Shown here: piece by piece, positions 1 through 12,000 of the stretch
How positions within the stretch are numbered: the stretch's first letter is position 1
Layout of the letters: each line of letters begins with the position of its first letter
NCBI RefSeq assembly: GCF_030161255.1
Contig: NZ_BSPX01000001.1
Coordinates: 156,877 to 220,876 of the forward strand
Direction of reading: 5' to 3'
Source of the DNA: Zoogloea oryzae
GTDB taxonomy: Bacteria; Pseudomonadota; Gammaproteobacteria; Burkholderiales; Rhodocyclaceae
DNA: 64,000 nucleotides
Notes under the pieces: generated by a model
Told to the model about the DNA's origin: nothing
Database searches by the model: none
What the model saw: only the letters and a program-made list of their open reading frames with translations
Translations under genes and position numbers: made by a program

Positions 1-3000
1 ACGCCGTCCTTGAGGGTCATGCTCGCCGAGGTGTCGAGCATGATCAGCAGGTTGGTGTCGGCCGGGGCCACGGCGATGGCCTGGGTGGCGGCGGAGGCGA
101 TGGGGGCGTCGTCTTCGACGTTGACCGTCAGGGTGGTGGTGGTGGTGGTGACGCCGTCGCTGACATTCACGCCGAAGTTGATGGTACGGACGTCTTCGGT
201 GGTCTTGTCGGGGTGATCCACCGGGCCGGAGAGCTTGACGGTGTAGGTGCCGTCGGCGGCGATGGTGGCGCGGATGATCTCGACGCCGCCGGCGGAGCCG
301 ATGAGTGTGCCGGTGCCGGCGCCCGTCCAGCTGATCGACATGCCACCGGAGGTGAGGTCGATCGGCGGCGGGGTGAGCGTGGCGGTGAGGGTGTTGCCGT
401 CCACATCGCTGACGCTGATGACGCCGCCGGCGGTGGTGAGGTTGGTGGTGTCGCTGGTGCCAAAGTTGTCGGACGCGCCGTTGGTGAGGCCTTCTTCCGA
501 CACCGTGGCGGTACCGGTGCCGACCACCGGCGCGTCGTTGGTGCCGGTGACGGTGATGGCGATCTCGCGGGTGGTGCCGTCGAGGGTGGTGACGTTGATG
601 CGGTCGACCACCTGCTGGCCTTGCTTGAGGCCCTGCACGTTGGCGGCGCCGTTGTTGAGGGTGTAGTTCCAGTTGCCGCTGGCGTCGATGGTGAGCGAGC
701 CGTAGGTGCCGGTGACGGACTTGGCGACGAAGCCGGACTGGCCGGCGTCGGCGTCGGTGATGGTTAGCGTGCCGCTGGCGGTCTGGGTGCCGTCTTCGGT
801 GACGTTGCCCAGGGCCGTGCCGCCGATCACCGGTGCGTCGTTGGTGCCGGTGACGTCAACCGTGAGCGTGGTGGTGGCGGTGCCGCCCTGACCGTCGGAG
901 ACGGTGTAGCTGAAGACGTCGGTGGCGTGCTGGCCGGCCTGCAGGGTGTTGTCGGTGGCGGTGTAGGTGTAGCTGCCGTCGGCGCGGATCAACAGGGTGC
1001 CGTGGGCGCCGACGACGCTGGTGCCGGCGGCGGTGACCGCGGTGGCCGGGGTGCCGGTTCCGGTGCCGATGCGGGTGACGGTGAGGGTGTCGCCGTCCGG
1101 ATCGCTGTCGGCCCGGTCGCCGCCGATGCCCGCGCCGGTGACGACGTTGCCGCTGGCGCTGAGGTTTTCGGAGACGGCGAGGGTGTCGGCCACAGCGGTC
1201 GGGGCCGGGTTGGTGACGGCGAGCTGGAAGGTCTGGGTGACGCTCGCGCCGCTGCCGTCGGTGGCGGTGACGACGATGCTGTACGGGCCACCTTGCGAGG
1301 CGCCGGCGCCGAGGGTGCCGGTGATCACGCCGGTGTTCGGGTCGATCGCGAGGCCGGCCGGCAGGTTGGTGGCGGTGTAGTGCAGCACGTCGCCGCTGTC
1401 CGGATCCTTGAAGCCGGCCGCGGTGGGAATGCTGACGCCCTGGGCGTCGATGCCGCTGACGTTGGGCAGGGTGCCGACGGTGACCGGGGTGTCGTTGGTG
1501 CCGGTGACGGTGATGCGCAGCTCGGCGGTGTCGCTGAGGCTGCCGTCGCTCACGCGGTAGGTGAAGACGTCGGTGGCGGTGACGCCGGCAGCCAGGGCCG
1601 CGGCCTTGTTGGCGACATACACGTAGCTGCCGTCGGCCTGCAGGGTGAGGGTGCCGTAGGTGCCGGCGAGCGCGCTGCCGATGGTGCCGGCGGTGCCCGT
1701 GGCGGCTTCGGCGCCGGTGCGGATCTGGGTGACGCTGAGGCCGGTGCTATCCACGTCGGTGTCGGTGCCGGCGGGGTTGGCGGTGCTGGTGATGAGGCCG
1801 TTGGCGGCGGTCACGCTGAGGGTGTCGTCTTCAAGCACGCTGCCCACGTCGTTGGCGGCAACCGGGGCGTCGTTCACCGCCGTGACGCCGATGCTGGCCG
1901 TACCCTGGGCAGAGACGCCGCCGTTGTTGTCGGTGGCAGTGTAGTGGAAGCTGGTGTTGCCGTTCCAGTTGGCGTCGGGCTTGAAGTAGACGGTGCCGCT
2001 GGCGCCGCTGAGGGTGGCGCCAGCGGTGATCGGCTGGGTCATGGCCGCGTCGCGGTACAGGGTGCCGTGGGCGGGCAGGTCGGCGATGGTCAGCTGGGTG
2101 ACGGTGCCATCCACGTCGGCGCCGCCAAGGCTGATGGCGATGGGCGCGGCCGGGTCTTCGCTGCCGGTGGCGCTGGCGGCGGTGACGGTGGGACGCTCGT
2201 TGGTGCCGAGCACGTCGATGGTGATGGCGCGGGTGGTGCCATCCACCGTGCTGACGGTGAAGGTTTCGACGCGGGTGTCGCCTTCCTTCAGGGCCTGCAC
2301 ATTGGCGGCGCCGTTGTTGAGTGTGTAGGTCCAGTCGCCCGCGGCGTTGATGCTGAAGGTGCCGTAGGTGCCGGTGACGGTGGCCGGGTTGAAGGCGGCC
2401 GGGTTATCCACGTCGGTCACGAACAGGGAGTTGCTGGCGACGAGCTGGCCGGCGGTGTCTTCCTTGACGGAGCCGGCGAGCGGCCCGTTGATCTGGGCTG
2501 CGTCGTTGGCGCCGGTGACGTTGATGGTGAGCGTGGCGGTGCTGGTGAGCGCGCCGTCGCTTGCCCGGTAGCTGAAGACGTCCTGCACCGTGGCGCCGGT
2601 GTTGAGGGCCTGAGCGGCAGCGCCCGGGGTGTAGGTGTAGCTGCCGTCGGTGTGGATCACCAGGGTGCCGTAGGTGCCGGCCAGGGTGAGGCCGGCGCCG
2701 CTGACCGTGCTGAAGGTGCCCGTGGTGCCGACGAGGGCGCCGGTGACGGTGAGCGTCGGGCTGTCCGGGTCGGTGTCGTTGGCGAGCACGCCCGGCGCGG
2801 TGCTGGTGATCGGCGCGTCTTCGGTGGTGGTGTTGGTGTCGGCGACTGCCTGCGGTGCGTCGTTGGCGGCCGCGATGAGGATCGTAGCGGTGGAGGTGCT
2901 GGTGCCGCCGTGGCCGTCGCTGATCGTGTAGCTGATGACCACCTGGCCGCTGACGTTGGTCGCCGGGTTGAAGGTGAGGGTGCCATCCGGGTTGACGGTG

Positions 3001-6000
3001 ACGGTGCCCTTGGCCGGGTCGACGGTTGCGCCGGTGACGGCAAGGGTGTCGCCGTCCGGGTCGGAATCGTTGCCGAGGACGGCGAAGGTGACCGGGGTGT
3101 CTTCGTTAGTGCTGGCGGTGTTGGGGTTGGCCACCGGGCCGTCGTTGGTGCCGACGACGGTGATGGTGACCGTGGTGGTCGTGCCGTCGATGCTCTGGAC
3201 GGTGAAGGTCTCGGTCTTGGTCTCGCCTTCCTTCAGGGCCTGGACGACGGGCTTGGTGTTGTCGACGGAGTAGGTCCAGGCGCCGGAGGCGGCGACGCTG
3301 AAGCTGCCGTAGGTGCCGGCGGTGTTGGTCTGGGGCTGGAAGGCGGCCTGGCCGGCGTCGGGGTCGACGATGCTCAGGGTGCCCGTGGCGCTGGTCTGGG
3401 CCGGGGTGTCTTCCTTCACCGTGCCGGTGCCTGTGCCGAGGATCGCCGGGTCGGCAATCGGGGCGATGTTGACGGTGGCGGTGGTCGTGGTGGTGCCGCC
3501 GTGGCTGTCGGTGATGGTGTAGGTGACGATCACCGGGCCATTGACGTTGGCGGCCGGGTTGAAGGTGAGGGTGCCGTCCGGGTTGACGGTGACGGTGCCC
3601 TTGGTCGGGTCGACGGTTGCGCCCGTCACGGTGACGGTGTCTCCATCTGGATCGGAATCGTTGCCGAGGACGGCGAAGGTGACCGGGGTGTCTTCGTTGG
3701 TGGTTGCGGTGTCAGGCTGCGCAACCGGGCCGTCGTTGGTGCCCTTGACGGTGATGGTGACGGTGGTTTCGGTGCCGTCGGCGCTCTTGACGGTGAAGAC
3801 TTCGAGCTTGCTGTCGGTTTCCTTCAGGGCCTGAACGGCCGGCAGGCTGTTGTCGATCGTGTAGATCCAGGCGCCGCCCGCGCCGACCGAGAACGTACCG
3901 TAGGTGCCGGCGACGTTGGTCTGGGGCTGGAACACGGCCTCGCCGGCGTCCGGATCGATGATCGTCAGCGTGCCGGTGGCGGTGGTCTGGGCCGGGGTGT
4001 CTTCCTGCACGATGCCGGCGCCGGTGCCAAGGATGGCAGTGTCGGGCATCGGTTCGACCGTGACGGTGGCGATGGCCGTTGCGGTGCCGCCGTGGCCGTC
4101 GGAGATCGTGTATTGGATCTCGACCGGCCCGTTGTAGTTGATGGCCGGCTTGAAGGTGAGCGTGAGCGTGCCGTCCGGATTGACGACGACCGTGCCCAGG
4201 CTGGGATCGACGGTGGCACCGATGACGGTGAGGCTGTCGCCGTCAGGGTCGCCATCGTTGCCGAGCACCGCAAAGGTGACAGGCGTGTCTTCCTTCGTCG
4301 TGGCGGTGTCGTTGTTGGCGACCGGGCCATCGTTGGTGCCGACGACGTTGATGGTGACGGTGGTCGGGGTGCCGTCGATGCTCTGGACAGTGAAGGTTTC
4401 GGTCTTGGTCTCGCCTTCCTTCAGGGTCTGGACGTTCGGCTTGGTGTTGTCGATTGTGTAGGTCCAGGCGCCGGTGGTGGCGACGCTGAAGCTGCCGTAG
4501 GTGCCGGCGACGTTGGTTTGCGGCTGGAAGGCGGCTTGGCCGGCGTCGGGGTCGATGATGCTGAGCGTTCCCGTGGCGGTAGTCTGGGCCGGGGTGTCTT
4601 CCTTCACCGTGCCGCTGCCGGTGCCGAGGATTGCCGGATCGGCGATCGGGGCGATGTTCACCGTGGCGGTTGCCGTGGTGGTGCCGCCGTGGCCGTCGGT
4701 GATGGTGTAGGTGATGGTCACCGGGCCATTGACGTTGGCGGCCGGGGTGAAGCTGAGCGTGCCGTCAGGATTGACGGTGACGGTGCCCTTGGTCGGATCG
4801 ACGGTGGCGCCGGTGACGGTGAGGGTGTCGCCGTCCGGGTCGGAATCGTTGCCGAGGACGGCGAAGGTGACCGGCACGTCTTCGTTGGTCGAGGCCGTAT
4901 CCGGCGACGCCACCGGGCCGTCGTTGGTGCCGACGACGTTGATGGTGACGGTGGTCGGGGTGCCGTCGATGCTCTGGACGGTGAAGGTCTCGGTCTTGGT
5001 TTCGCCTTCCTTCAGGGCTTGGACGACGGGCTTGGTGTTGTCGACGGTGTAGGTCCAGGCGCCGGTAGTGGCCACGCTGAACGTGCCGTAAGTGCCGGCG
5101 ACGTTGGTTTGCGGCTGGAAGGCGGCCTGGCCGGCGTCGGGGTCGACGATGCTCAGGGTGCCGGAGGCGGTGGTCTGGGCCGGGGTGTCTTCCTTCACCG
5201 TGCCGGTGCCTGTGCCGAGGATCGCCGGGTCGGCGATCGGGGCGATGTTGACGGTGGCGGTGGTCGTGGTGGTGCCGCCGTGGCTGTCGGTGATGGTGTA
5301 GGTGACGATCACCGGGCCATTGACGTTGGCGGCCGGGTTGAAGGTGAGGGTGCCGTCCGGATTGACGGTGACGGTGCCCTTCGTCGGATCGACGGTGGCG
5401 CCGGTGACGGTGAGGGTGTCGCCTTCGGGGTCGGAATCGTTGCCGAGGACGGCGAAGGTGACCGGCACGTCTTCGTTGGTCGAGGCCGTATCCGGGGATG
5501 CCACCGGGCCATCGTTGGTGCCGACGACGGTGATGGTGACGGTGGTCGGGGTGCCGTCGATGCTCTGGACGGTGAAGGTCTCGGTCTTGGTCTCGCCTTC
5601 CTTCAGGGCTTGGACGACGGGCTTGGTGTTGTCGACGGTGTAGGTCCAGGCGCCGGTAGTGGCCACGTTGAACGTGCCGTAGGTGCCGGCGACGTTGGTT
5701 TGCGGCTGGAACGCGGCCTGGCCGGCGTCAGGGTCGATGATGCTCAGGGTGCCCGTGGCGGTGGTCTGGGCCGGGGTGTCTTCCTTCACCGTGCCGGTGC
5801 CGGTGCCGAGGATCGCCGGGTCGGCGATCGGGGCGATGTTCACCGTGGCGGTGGTCGTGGTGGTGCCGCCGTGGCCGTCGGTGATGGTGTAGGTGATGGT
5901 CACCGGGCCATTGACGTTGGCGGCCGGGGTGAAGCTGAGCGTGCCGTCAGGATTGACGGTGACGGTGCCCTTGGTCGGATCGACGGTGGCGCCGGTGACG

Positions 6001-9000
6001 GTGAGGGTGTCGCCGTCCGGGTCGGAATCGTTGCCGAGGACGGCGAAGGTGACCGGCACGTCTTCGTTGGTCGAGGCCGTATCCGGGGATGCCACCGGGC
6101 CGTCGTTGGTGCCGACGACGGTGATGGTGACGGTGGTCGGGGTGCCGTCGATGCTCTGGACGGTGAAGGTCTCGGTCCTGGTCTCGCCTTCCTTCAGGGC
6201 CTGGACGACGGACTTGGTGTTGTCGACGGTGTAGGTCCAGGTGCCGGTGGTGGCAACGGAGAAGGTGCCGTAGGTGCCGGCCGTGTTGCTTTGCGGCTGG
6301 AAGGCGGCCTGGCCGGCATCGGGGTCGACGATGCTCAGGGTGCCGGTCGCGGTGGTCTGCGTGGGCGTGTCTTCCTTGACGGTGCCCGTGCCGGAGCCGA
6401 GTACGGCGTTGTCGGGCTGGGGCGCGACATTGACGGTGGCGGTGCCGGTGGTGGTGCCGCCGTGGCTGTCGGTGATGGTGTAGGTGACGATCACCGGGCC
6501 ATTGACGTTGGCGGCCGGGGTGAAGCTGAGCGTGCCGTCAGGATTGACGGTGACGGTGCCCTTGGTCGGATCGACGGTGACGCCGGTGACGGTGAGGGTG
6601 TCGCCGTCCGGGTCGGAATCGTTGCCGAGGACGGCGAAGGTGACCGGCACGTCTTCGTTGGTCGAGGCCGTATCCGGCGACGCCACCGGGCCGTCGTTGG
6701 TGCCGACGACGTTGATGGTGACGGTGGTCGGGGTGCCGTCGATGCTCTGGACGGTGAAGGTCTCGGTCTTGGTTTCGCCTTCCTTCAGGGCTTGGACGAC
6801 GGGCTTGGTGTTGTCGACGGTGTAGGTCCAGGCGCCGGTAGTGGCCACGTTGAACGTGCCGTAAGTGCCGGCGACGTTGGTTTGCGGCTGGAACGCGGCC
6901 TGGCCGGCGTCGGGGTCGACGATGCTCAGGGTGCCGGAGGCGGTGGTCTGCGCGGGCGTGTCTTCCTTCACTGTGCCGGTGCCGGTGCCGAGGATCGCCG
7001 GGTCGGCGATCGGGGCGATGTTGACGGTGGCGGTCGCGGTGGTGGTGCCGCCGTGGCCGTCGCTGATGGTGTAGGTGATGGTCACCGGGCCATTGACGTT
7101 GGCGGCCGGGGTGAAGGTGAGGGTGCCGTCCGGATTGACGGTGACGGTGCCCTTCGTCGGATCGACGGTGGCGCCGGTGACGGTGAGGGTGTCGCCTTCG
7201 GGGTCGGAATCGTTGCCGAGGACGGCGAAGGTGACCGGCACGTCTTCGTTGGTCGAGGCCGTATCCGGCGACGCCACCGGGCCGTCATTGGTGCCGACGA
7301 CGTTGATGGTGACGGTGGTCGGGGTGCCGTCGATGCTCTGGACGGTGAAGGTCTCGGTCTTGGTCTCGCCTTCCTTCAGGGCTTGGACGACGGGCTTGGT
7401 GTTGTCGACGGTGTAGGTCCAGGCGCCGGTAGTGGCCACGTTGAACGTGCCGTAAGTGCCGGCGACGTTGGTTTGCGGCTGGAACGCGGCCTGGCCGGCG
7501 TCGGGGTCGACGATGCTGAGCGTGCCCGTGGCGGTAGTCTGGGCCGGGGTGTCTTCCTTCACCGTGCCGGTGCCAGCGCCGAGGATCGCCGGGTCGGCAA
7601 TCGGGGCGATGTTGACGGTGGTGGTCGCGGTGGTGGTGCCGCCGTGGCCGTCGCTGATGGTGTAGGTGATGGTCACCGGGCCATTGACGTTGGCGGCCGG
7701 GGTGAAGCTGAGGGTGCCGTCGGGATTGACGGTGACGGTGCCCTTGGCCGGGTCGACGGTGGCGCCGGTGACGGTGAGGGTATCGCCGTCCGGGTCGGAA
7801 TCGTTGCCGAGGACGGCGAAGGTGACCGGCACGTCTTCGTTGGTGGCGGCGGTGTCGGGCAGGGCGACCGGGCCGTCATTGGTGCCCTGGATCGTGACGG
7901 TGACGGCGCTGGGCGTACCGTCGAGCGTGGCGACCGGGAATGTTTCGGTGAGGGTTTCGCCGACGCCGAGGGCCTGGACGGTGGGGTTTGCGTTGTTGAG
8001 GGTGTAAGTCCAGTTGCCGGCGGTGTCGAGGGCGAACACGCCGTACAGGCCGGCGACCACGGGCTGCGGACGGAAGCCGGTTTCGCCGGCATCCGCGTCG
8101 GTCATCACCAGCGTGCCGCCGGTAGTGAGCTGGGTGTCTTCGACCACGGTGCCGAGGCCCGGGGTGACGATGGCCGGGTCGTTGGTGCCGACGACGGTGA
8201 TGGTGATGGTGCTGGTGGTGCCGTCGGACAGGGCGACCGGGAAGGTCTCGATGCGGGTCTGGCCGTCGCCGAGGCTCTGGACGAGGTTGGACGCGTTGTC
8301 GAGGGTGTAGGTCCAGCTGCCGTCCGGGTTGAGGGTGAGGCTGCCGTAGGTGCCCGGGGTGGCCGGTTGCGGCACGAAGCTGGCGCCGCCGCTGGCGGTG
8401 AGCTTGCCGTCGGCGGTGATCGGGTTGTCTTCCTTCACGACGCCGAGGCCCGGTGCGCCGATGACTTCGTTGGTGCCGAGGATGGTGACGACGACGGTGC
8501 TGGGGGTGCCATCGACCCCGCGGACGGTGAAGGTTTCGGTGCGGCTGTCGCCGGTGGCGAGGGCTTGGACGACGGGGTTGCCGTTGTCGAGGGTGTAGGT
8601 CCAGTTGCCGCTGGCGTCGATGGAGAAGGCGCCGAAGGTACCCGGTGTGCCAGTCTGGGCCTGGAAGGCGGATTCGCCGGCGTCGGGGTCGGTGATGGTG
8701 AGCACGCCCTTGGCGATCAGGGTGGTGTCTTCCTGCACGCTGCCGACGCCGCTGCTGATGGTGGCCGCGTCGTTGACCGGGGCCACGTTGATGGTGGCGG
8801 TGCCGGTGGTGGTGCCGCCGTGACCATCGCTGATGGTGTAGGTGACGGTGACCGGGCCATTGACGTTGTTGGCCGGGACGAAGCGCAGGGTGCCGTCGGG
8901 ATTGACCGTGACGGTGCCCTTGGCAGGATCGACGGTGGCGCCGGTGACGGTGAGGGTATCGCCATCGGGGTCGGAATCATTGCCGAGCACGGCGAAGGTG

Positions 9001-12000
9001 ACGGGGACGTCTTCGTTGGTGCTGGCGGTGTCGGGATTGGCGACCGGGCCGTCGTTGGTGCCGACGACGGTGATGGTCACCGTGGTCGGGGTGCCGTCGA
9101 CGCTCTGGACGGTGAAGGTTTCGGTCTTGGTTTCGCCTTCCTTCAGGGCCTGGACAGTCGGCCTGGTGTTGTCGATGTCGTAGGTCCAGGCGCCGTTGGC
9201 GGCCACGCTGAAGCTGCCGTAGGTGCCGGCCACATTGGTCTGGGTCTGGAAGGCGGCTTCGCCAGCGTCGGGATCGGTGATGGTGAGGGTGCCGGAGGCG
9301 GACGACTGGGCCGGGGTGTCTTCCTTGACGGTGCCGGTGCCGGCGCTCATCACCGCGTTGTCGGGCAGCGGGGTGACATTGATGGTGGCGGTGCCGGTAG
9401 TGGTGCCGCCGTGGCCGTCGCTGATGGTGTAGGTGACGGTGACGGGGCCATTGACGTTGGCGGCCGGGGTGAAGCTGAGGGTGCCATCCGGATTGACGGT
9501 GACGGTGCCCTTGGCCGGGTCGACGGTGGCGCCGGTGACGGTGAGGGTGTCGCTGTCGGGGTCGGTGTCGTTGCCGAGGACCGCGAAGGTGACGGGCTTG
9601 TCTTCTTCGGTGGTGGCGGTGTCGGGCTGGGCGACCGGGCCATCGTTGGTGCCGACGACGGTGATGGTGACGGTCGTCGGTGTGCCGTCAGCGCTCTGGA
9701 CGGTGAAGGTTTCGGTCTTGGTTTCGCCTTCCTTCAGGGCCTGGACGTTCGGCTTGGTGTTGTCGATGTCGTAGGTCCAGGCGCCGTTGGTGGCAATGCT
9801 GAAGCTGCCGTAGGTGCCGGCGACGCTGGTCTGGGGCTTGAAGGTGGATTCGCCGGCGTCCGGGTCGGTGATGGTGAGCGTGCCGGAGGTGGACGACTGG
9901 GCCGGGGTGTCTTCCTTCACCGTGCCGCTGCCGGTGCCGAGGGTGGCGCTGTCGGGCTGCGGGGCGATGTTGACCGTGGCGGTGCCGGTGGTGGTGCCGC
10001 CATGGCCGTCGGAAATGGTGTAGGTGATCGTGACCGGGCCATTGACGTTGGTGGCCGGGGTGAAGCTGAGGGTGCCGTCCGGATTGACGGTGACCGTGCC
10101 CTTGGTCGGATCGACGGTGGCGCCGGTGACGGTGAGCGCGTCGCCTTCGGGGTCGGTGTCGTTGCCGAGCACGGCAAAGGTGACCGGCTTGTCTTCGTCG
10201 GTGCTGGCGGTGTCGGGGCTTGCGACGGGCGGAGTGTTGGCGCCGGCGATGTTGATCGTCAGCACGGCGTTGGCGCTGCCGCCCTGGCCGTCCTCGACCG
10301 TGTAGGCGAAGCTGTCCTGCAGGGTGGCGCCCGGAGCAAGGCCGGTGACGGCGGGGTTGGTGGTGTCCTGGATGTAGCTGTACTGGCCGTCGGCCTGGAT
10401 CGTCAGGGTGCCGAAGAGGCCGGTGATGACGGTGGCGCCGCTGACTGGCGCGCCGGCGACGGTGGTGACGGTGAGGGTGTCGCCGTCCACGTCGCTGTCG
10501 ATGCCGGCCGGGTTGGTGATGACGTTGCCGGTGGCGGGCAGGCTGTCGGTCTTGACCAGGCCATTCACGTCATTGCGCGCGAGCGGGTCGTCGTTGATCG
10601 GCGCGATGTTGACCGTGGCGATGCCGGTGGTGGTGCCGCCGTGGCCATCGGCGATGGTGTAGGTGACAGTGACCGGGCCGGTGACGTTGGCGGCCGGGGT
10701 GAAGCTGAGGGTGCCGTCCGGGTTGACGGTGACGGTGCCCTTGGCCGGGTCGACGGTGGCAGCGGTGACGGTGAGGGTGTCGCCGTCCGGGTCGGTGTCG
10801 TTGCCGAGCACGGCAAAGGTGACCGGGGTGTCTTCGTTGGTGCTGGCGGTGTCGGGATTGGCGACTGGACCATCGTTGGTGCCGACGACGGTGATGGTGA
10901 CGGTCGTCGGGGTGCCGTCGATGCTCTGGACGGTGAAGGTTTCGGTGTGGGTTTCACCTTCCTTCAGGGCCTGGACATTGGGCTTGGTGTTGTCGATGGC
11001 GTAGGACCACGCGCCGGTGGCAGCCACGTTGAAGCTGCCATAGGTGCCGGCGACGTTGGTCTGCGGCTGGAAGGCGGCTTCGCCGGCGTCCGGATCGGTG
11101 ATGGTGAGGGTGCCGGAGGTGCTGGACTGGGCCGGGGAGTCTTCCTTCACGGTGCCGGCGCCGGTGCCGAGCACGGCGTTGTCGGGCTGAGGCGCGACAT
11201 TGATGGTGGCGATGCCGGTGGTGGTGCCGCCCTTGCCGTCGTCGATGGTGTAGGTGACGGTCACCGGGCCATTGACGTTGTTGGCCGGGGTGAAGCTGAG
11301 GGTGCCGTCCGGATTGACGGTGACGGTGCCCTTGGCCGGGTCGACGGTGGCAGCGGTGACGGTGAGGGTGTCGCCGTCCGGGTCAGAGTCGTTGCCGAGG
11401 ACCGCGAAGGTGACCGGGGTGTCTTCGTTGGTGGCGGCGGTGTCGGGGTTGGCGACGGGGCCGTCGTTAGTGCCGACGACGGTGATGGTGACGGTCGTCG
11501 GGGTGCCGTCGATGCTCTGGACGGTGAAGGTTTCGGTGTGGGTTTCACCTTCCTTCAGGGCCTGGACGTTGGGCTTGGTGTTGTCGAGGGTGTAGGACCA
11601 CGCGCCATCGGCGGCAATCGTGAAGCTGCCGTAGGTGCCAGCGGTGTTGGTCTGCGGTTGGAAGGCGGCTTCGCCGGCGTCCGGATCGGTGATGGTGAGG
11701 GTGCCGGAGGCGGTGGTCTGGGCGGGGGTGTCTTCCTTGACGGTGCCGGCGCCAGCGGAGACGGTGGCCGGGTCATTCACCGGGGCGATATTGACGGTGG
11801 CGGTTGCGGTGGTGGTGCCGCCCTTGCCGTCGGAGAGGGTGTAGTTGATGGTCACCGGGCCATTGACGTTGTTGGCCGGGGTGAAGCTGAGGGTGCCGTC
11901 CGGATTGACGGTGACGGTGCCCTTGGCCGGGTCGACAGTTGCGCCGGTGACGGTGAGGGTGTCGCCGTCCGGGTCGGTGTCGTTGCCGAGCACGGCGAAG

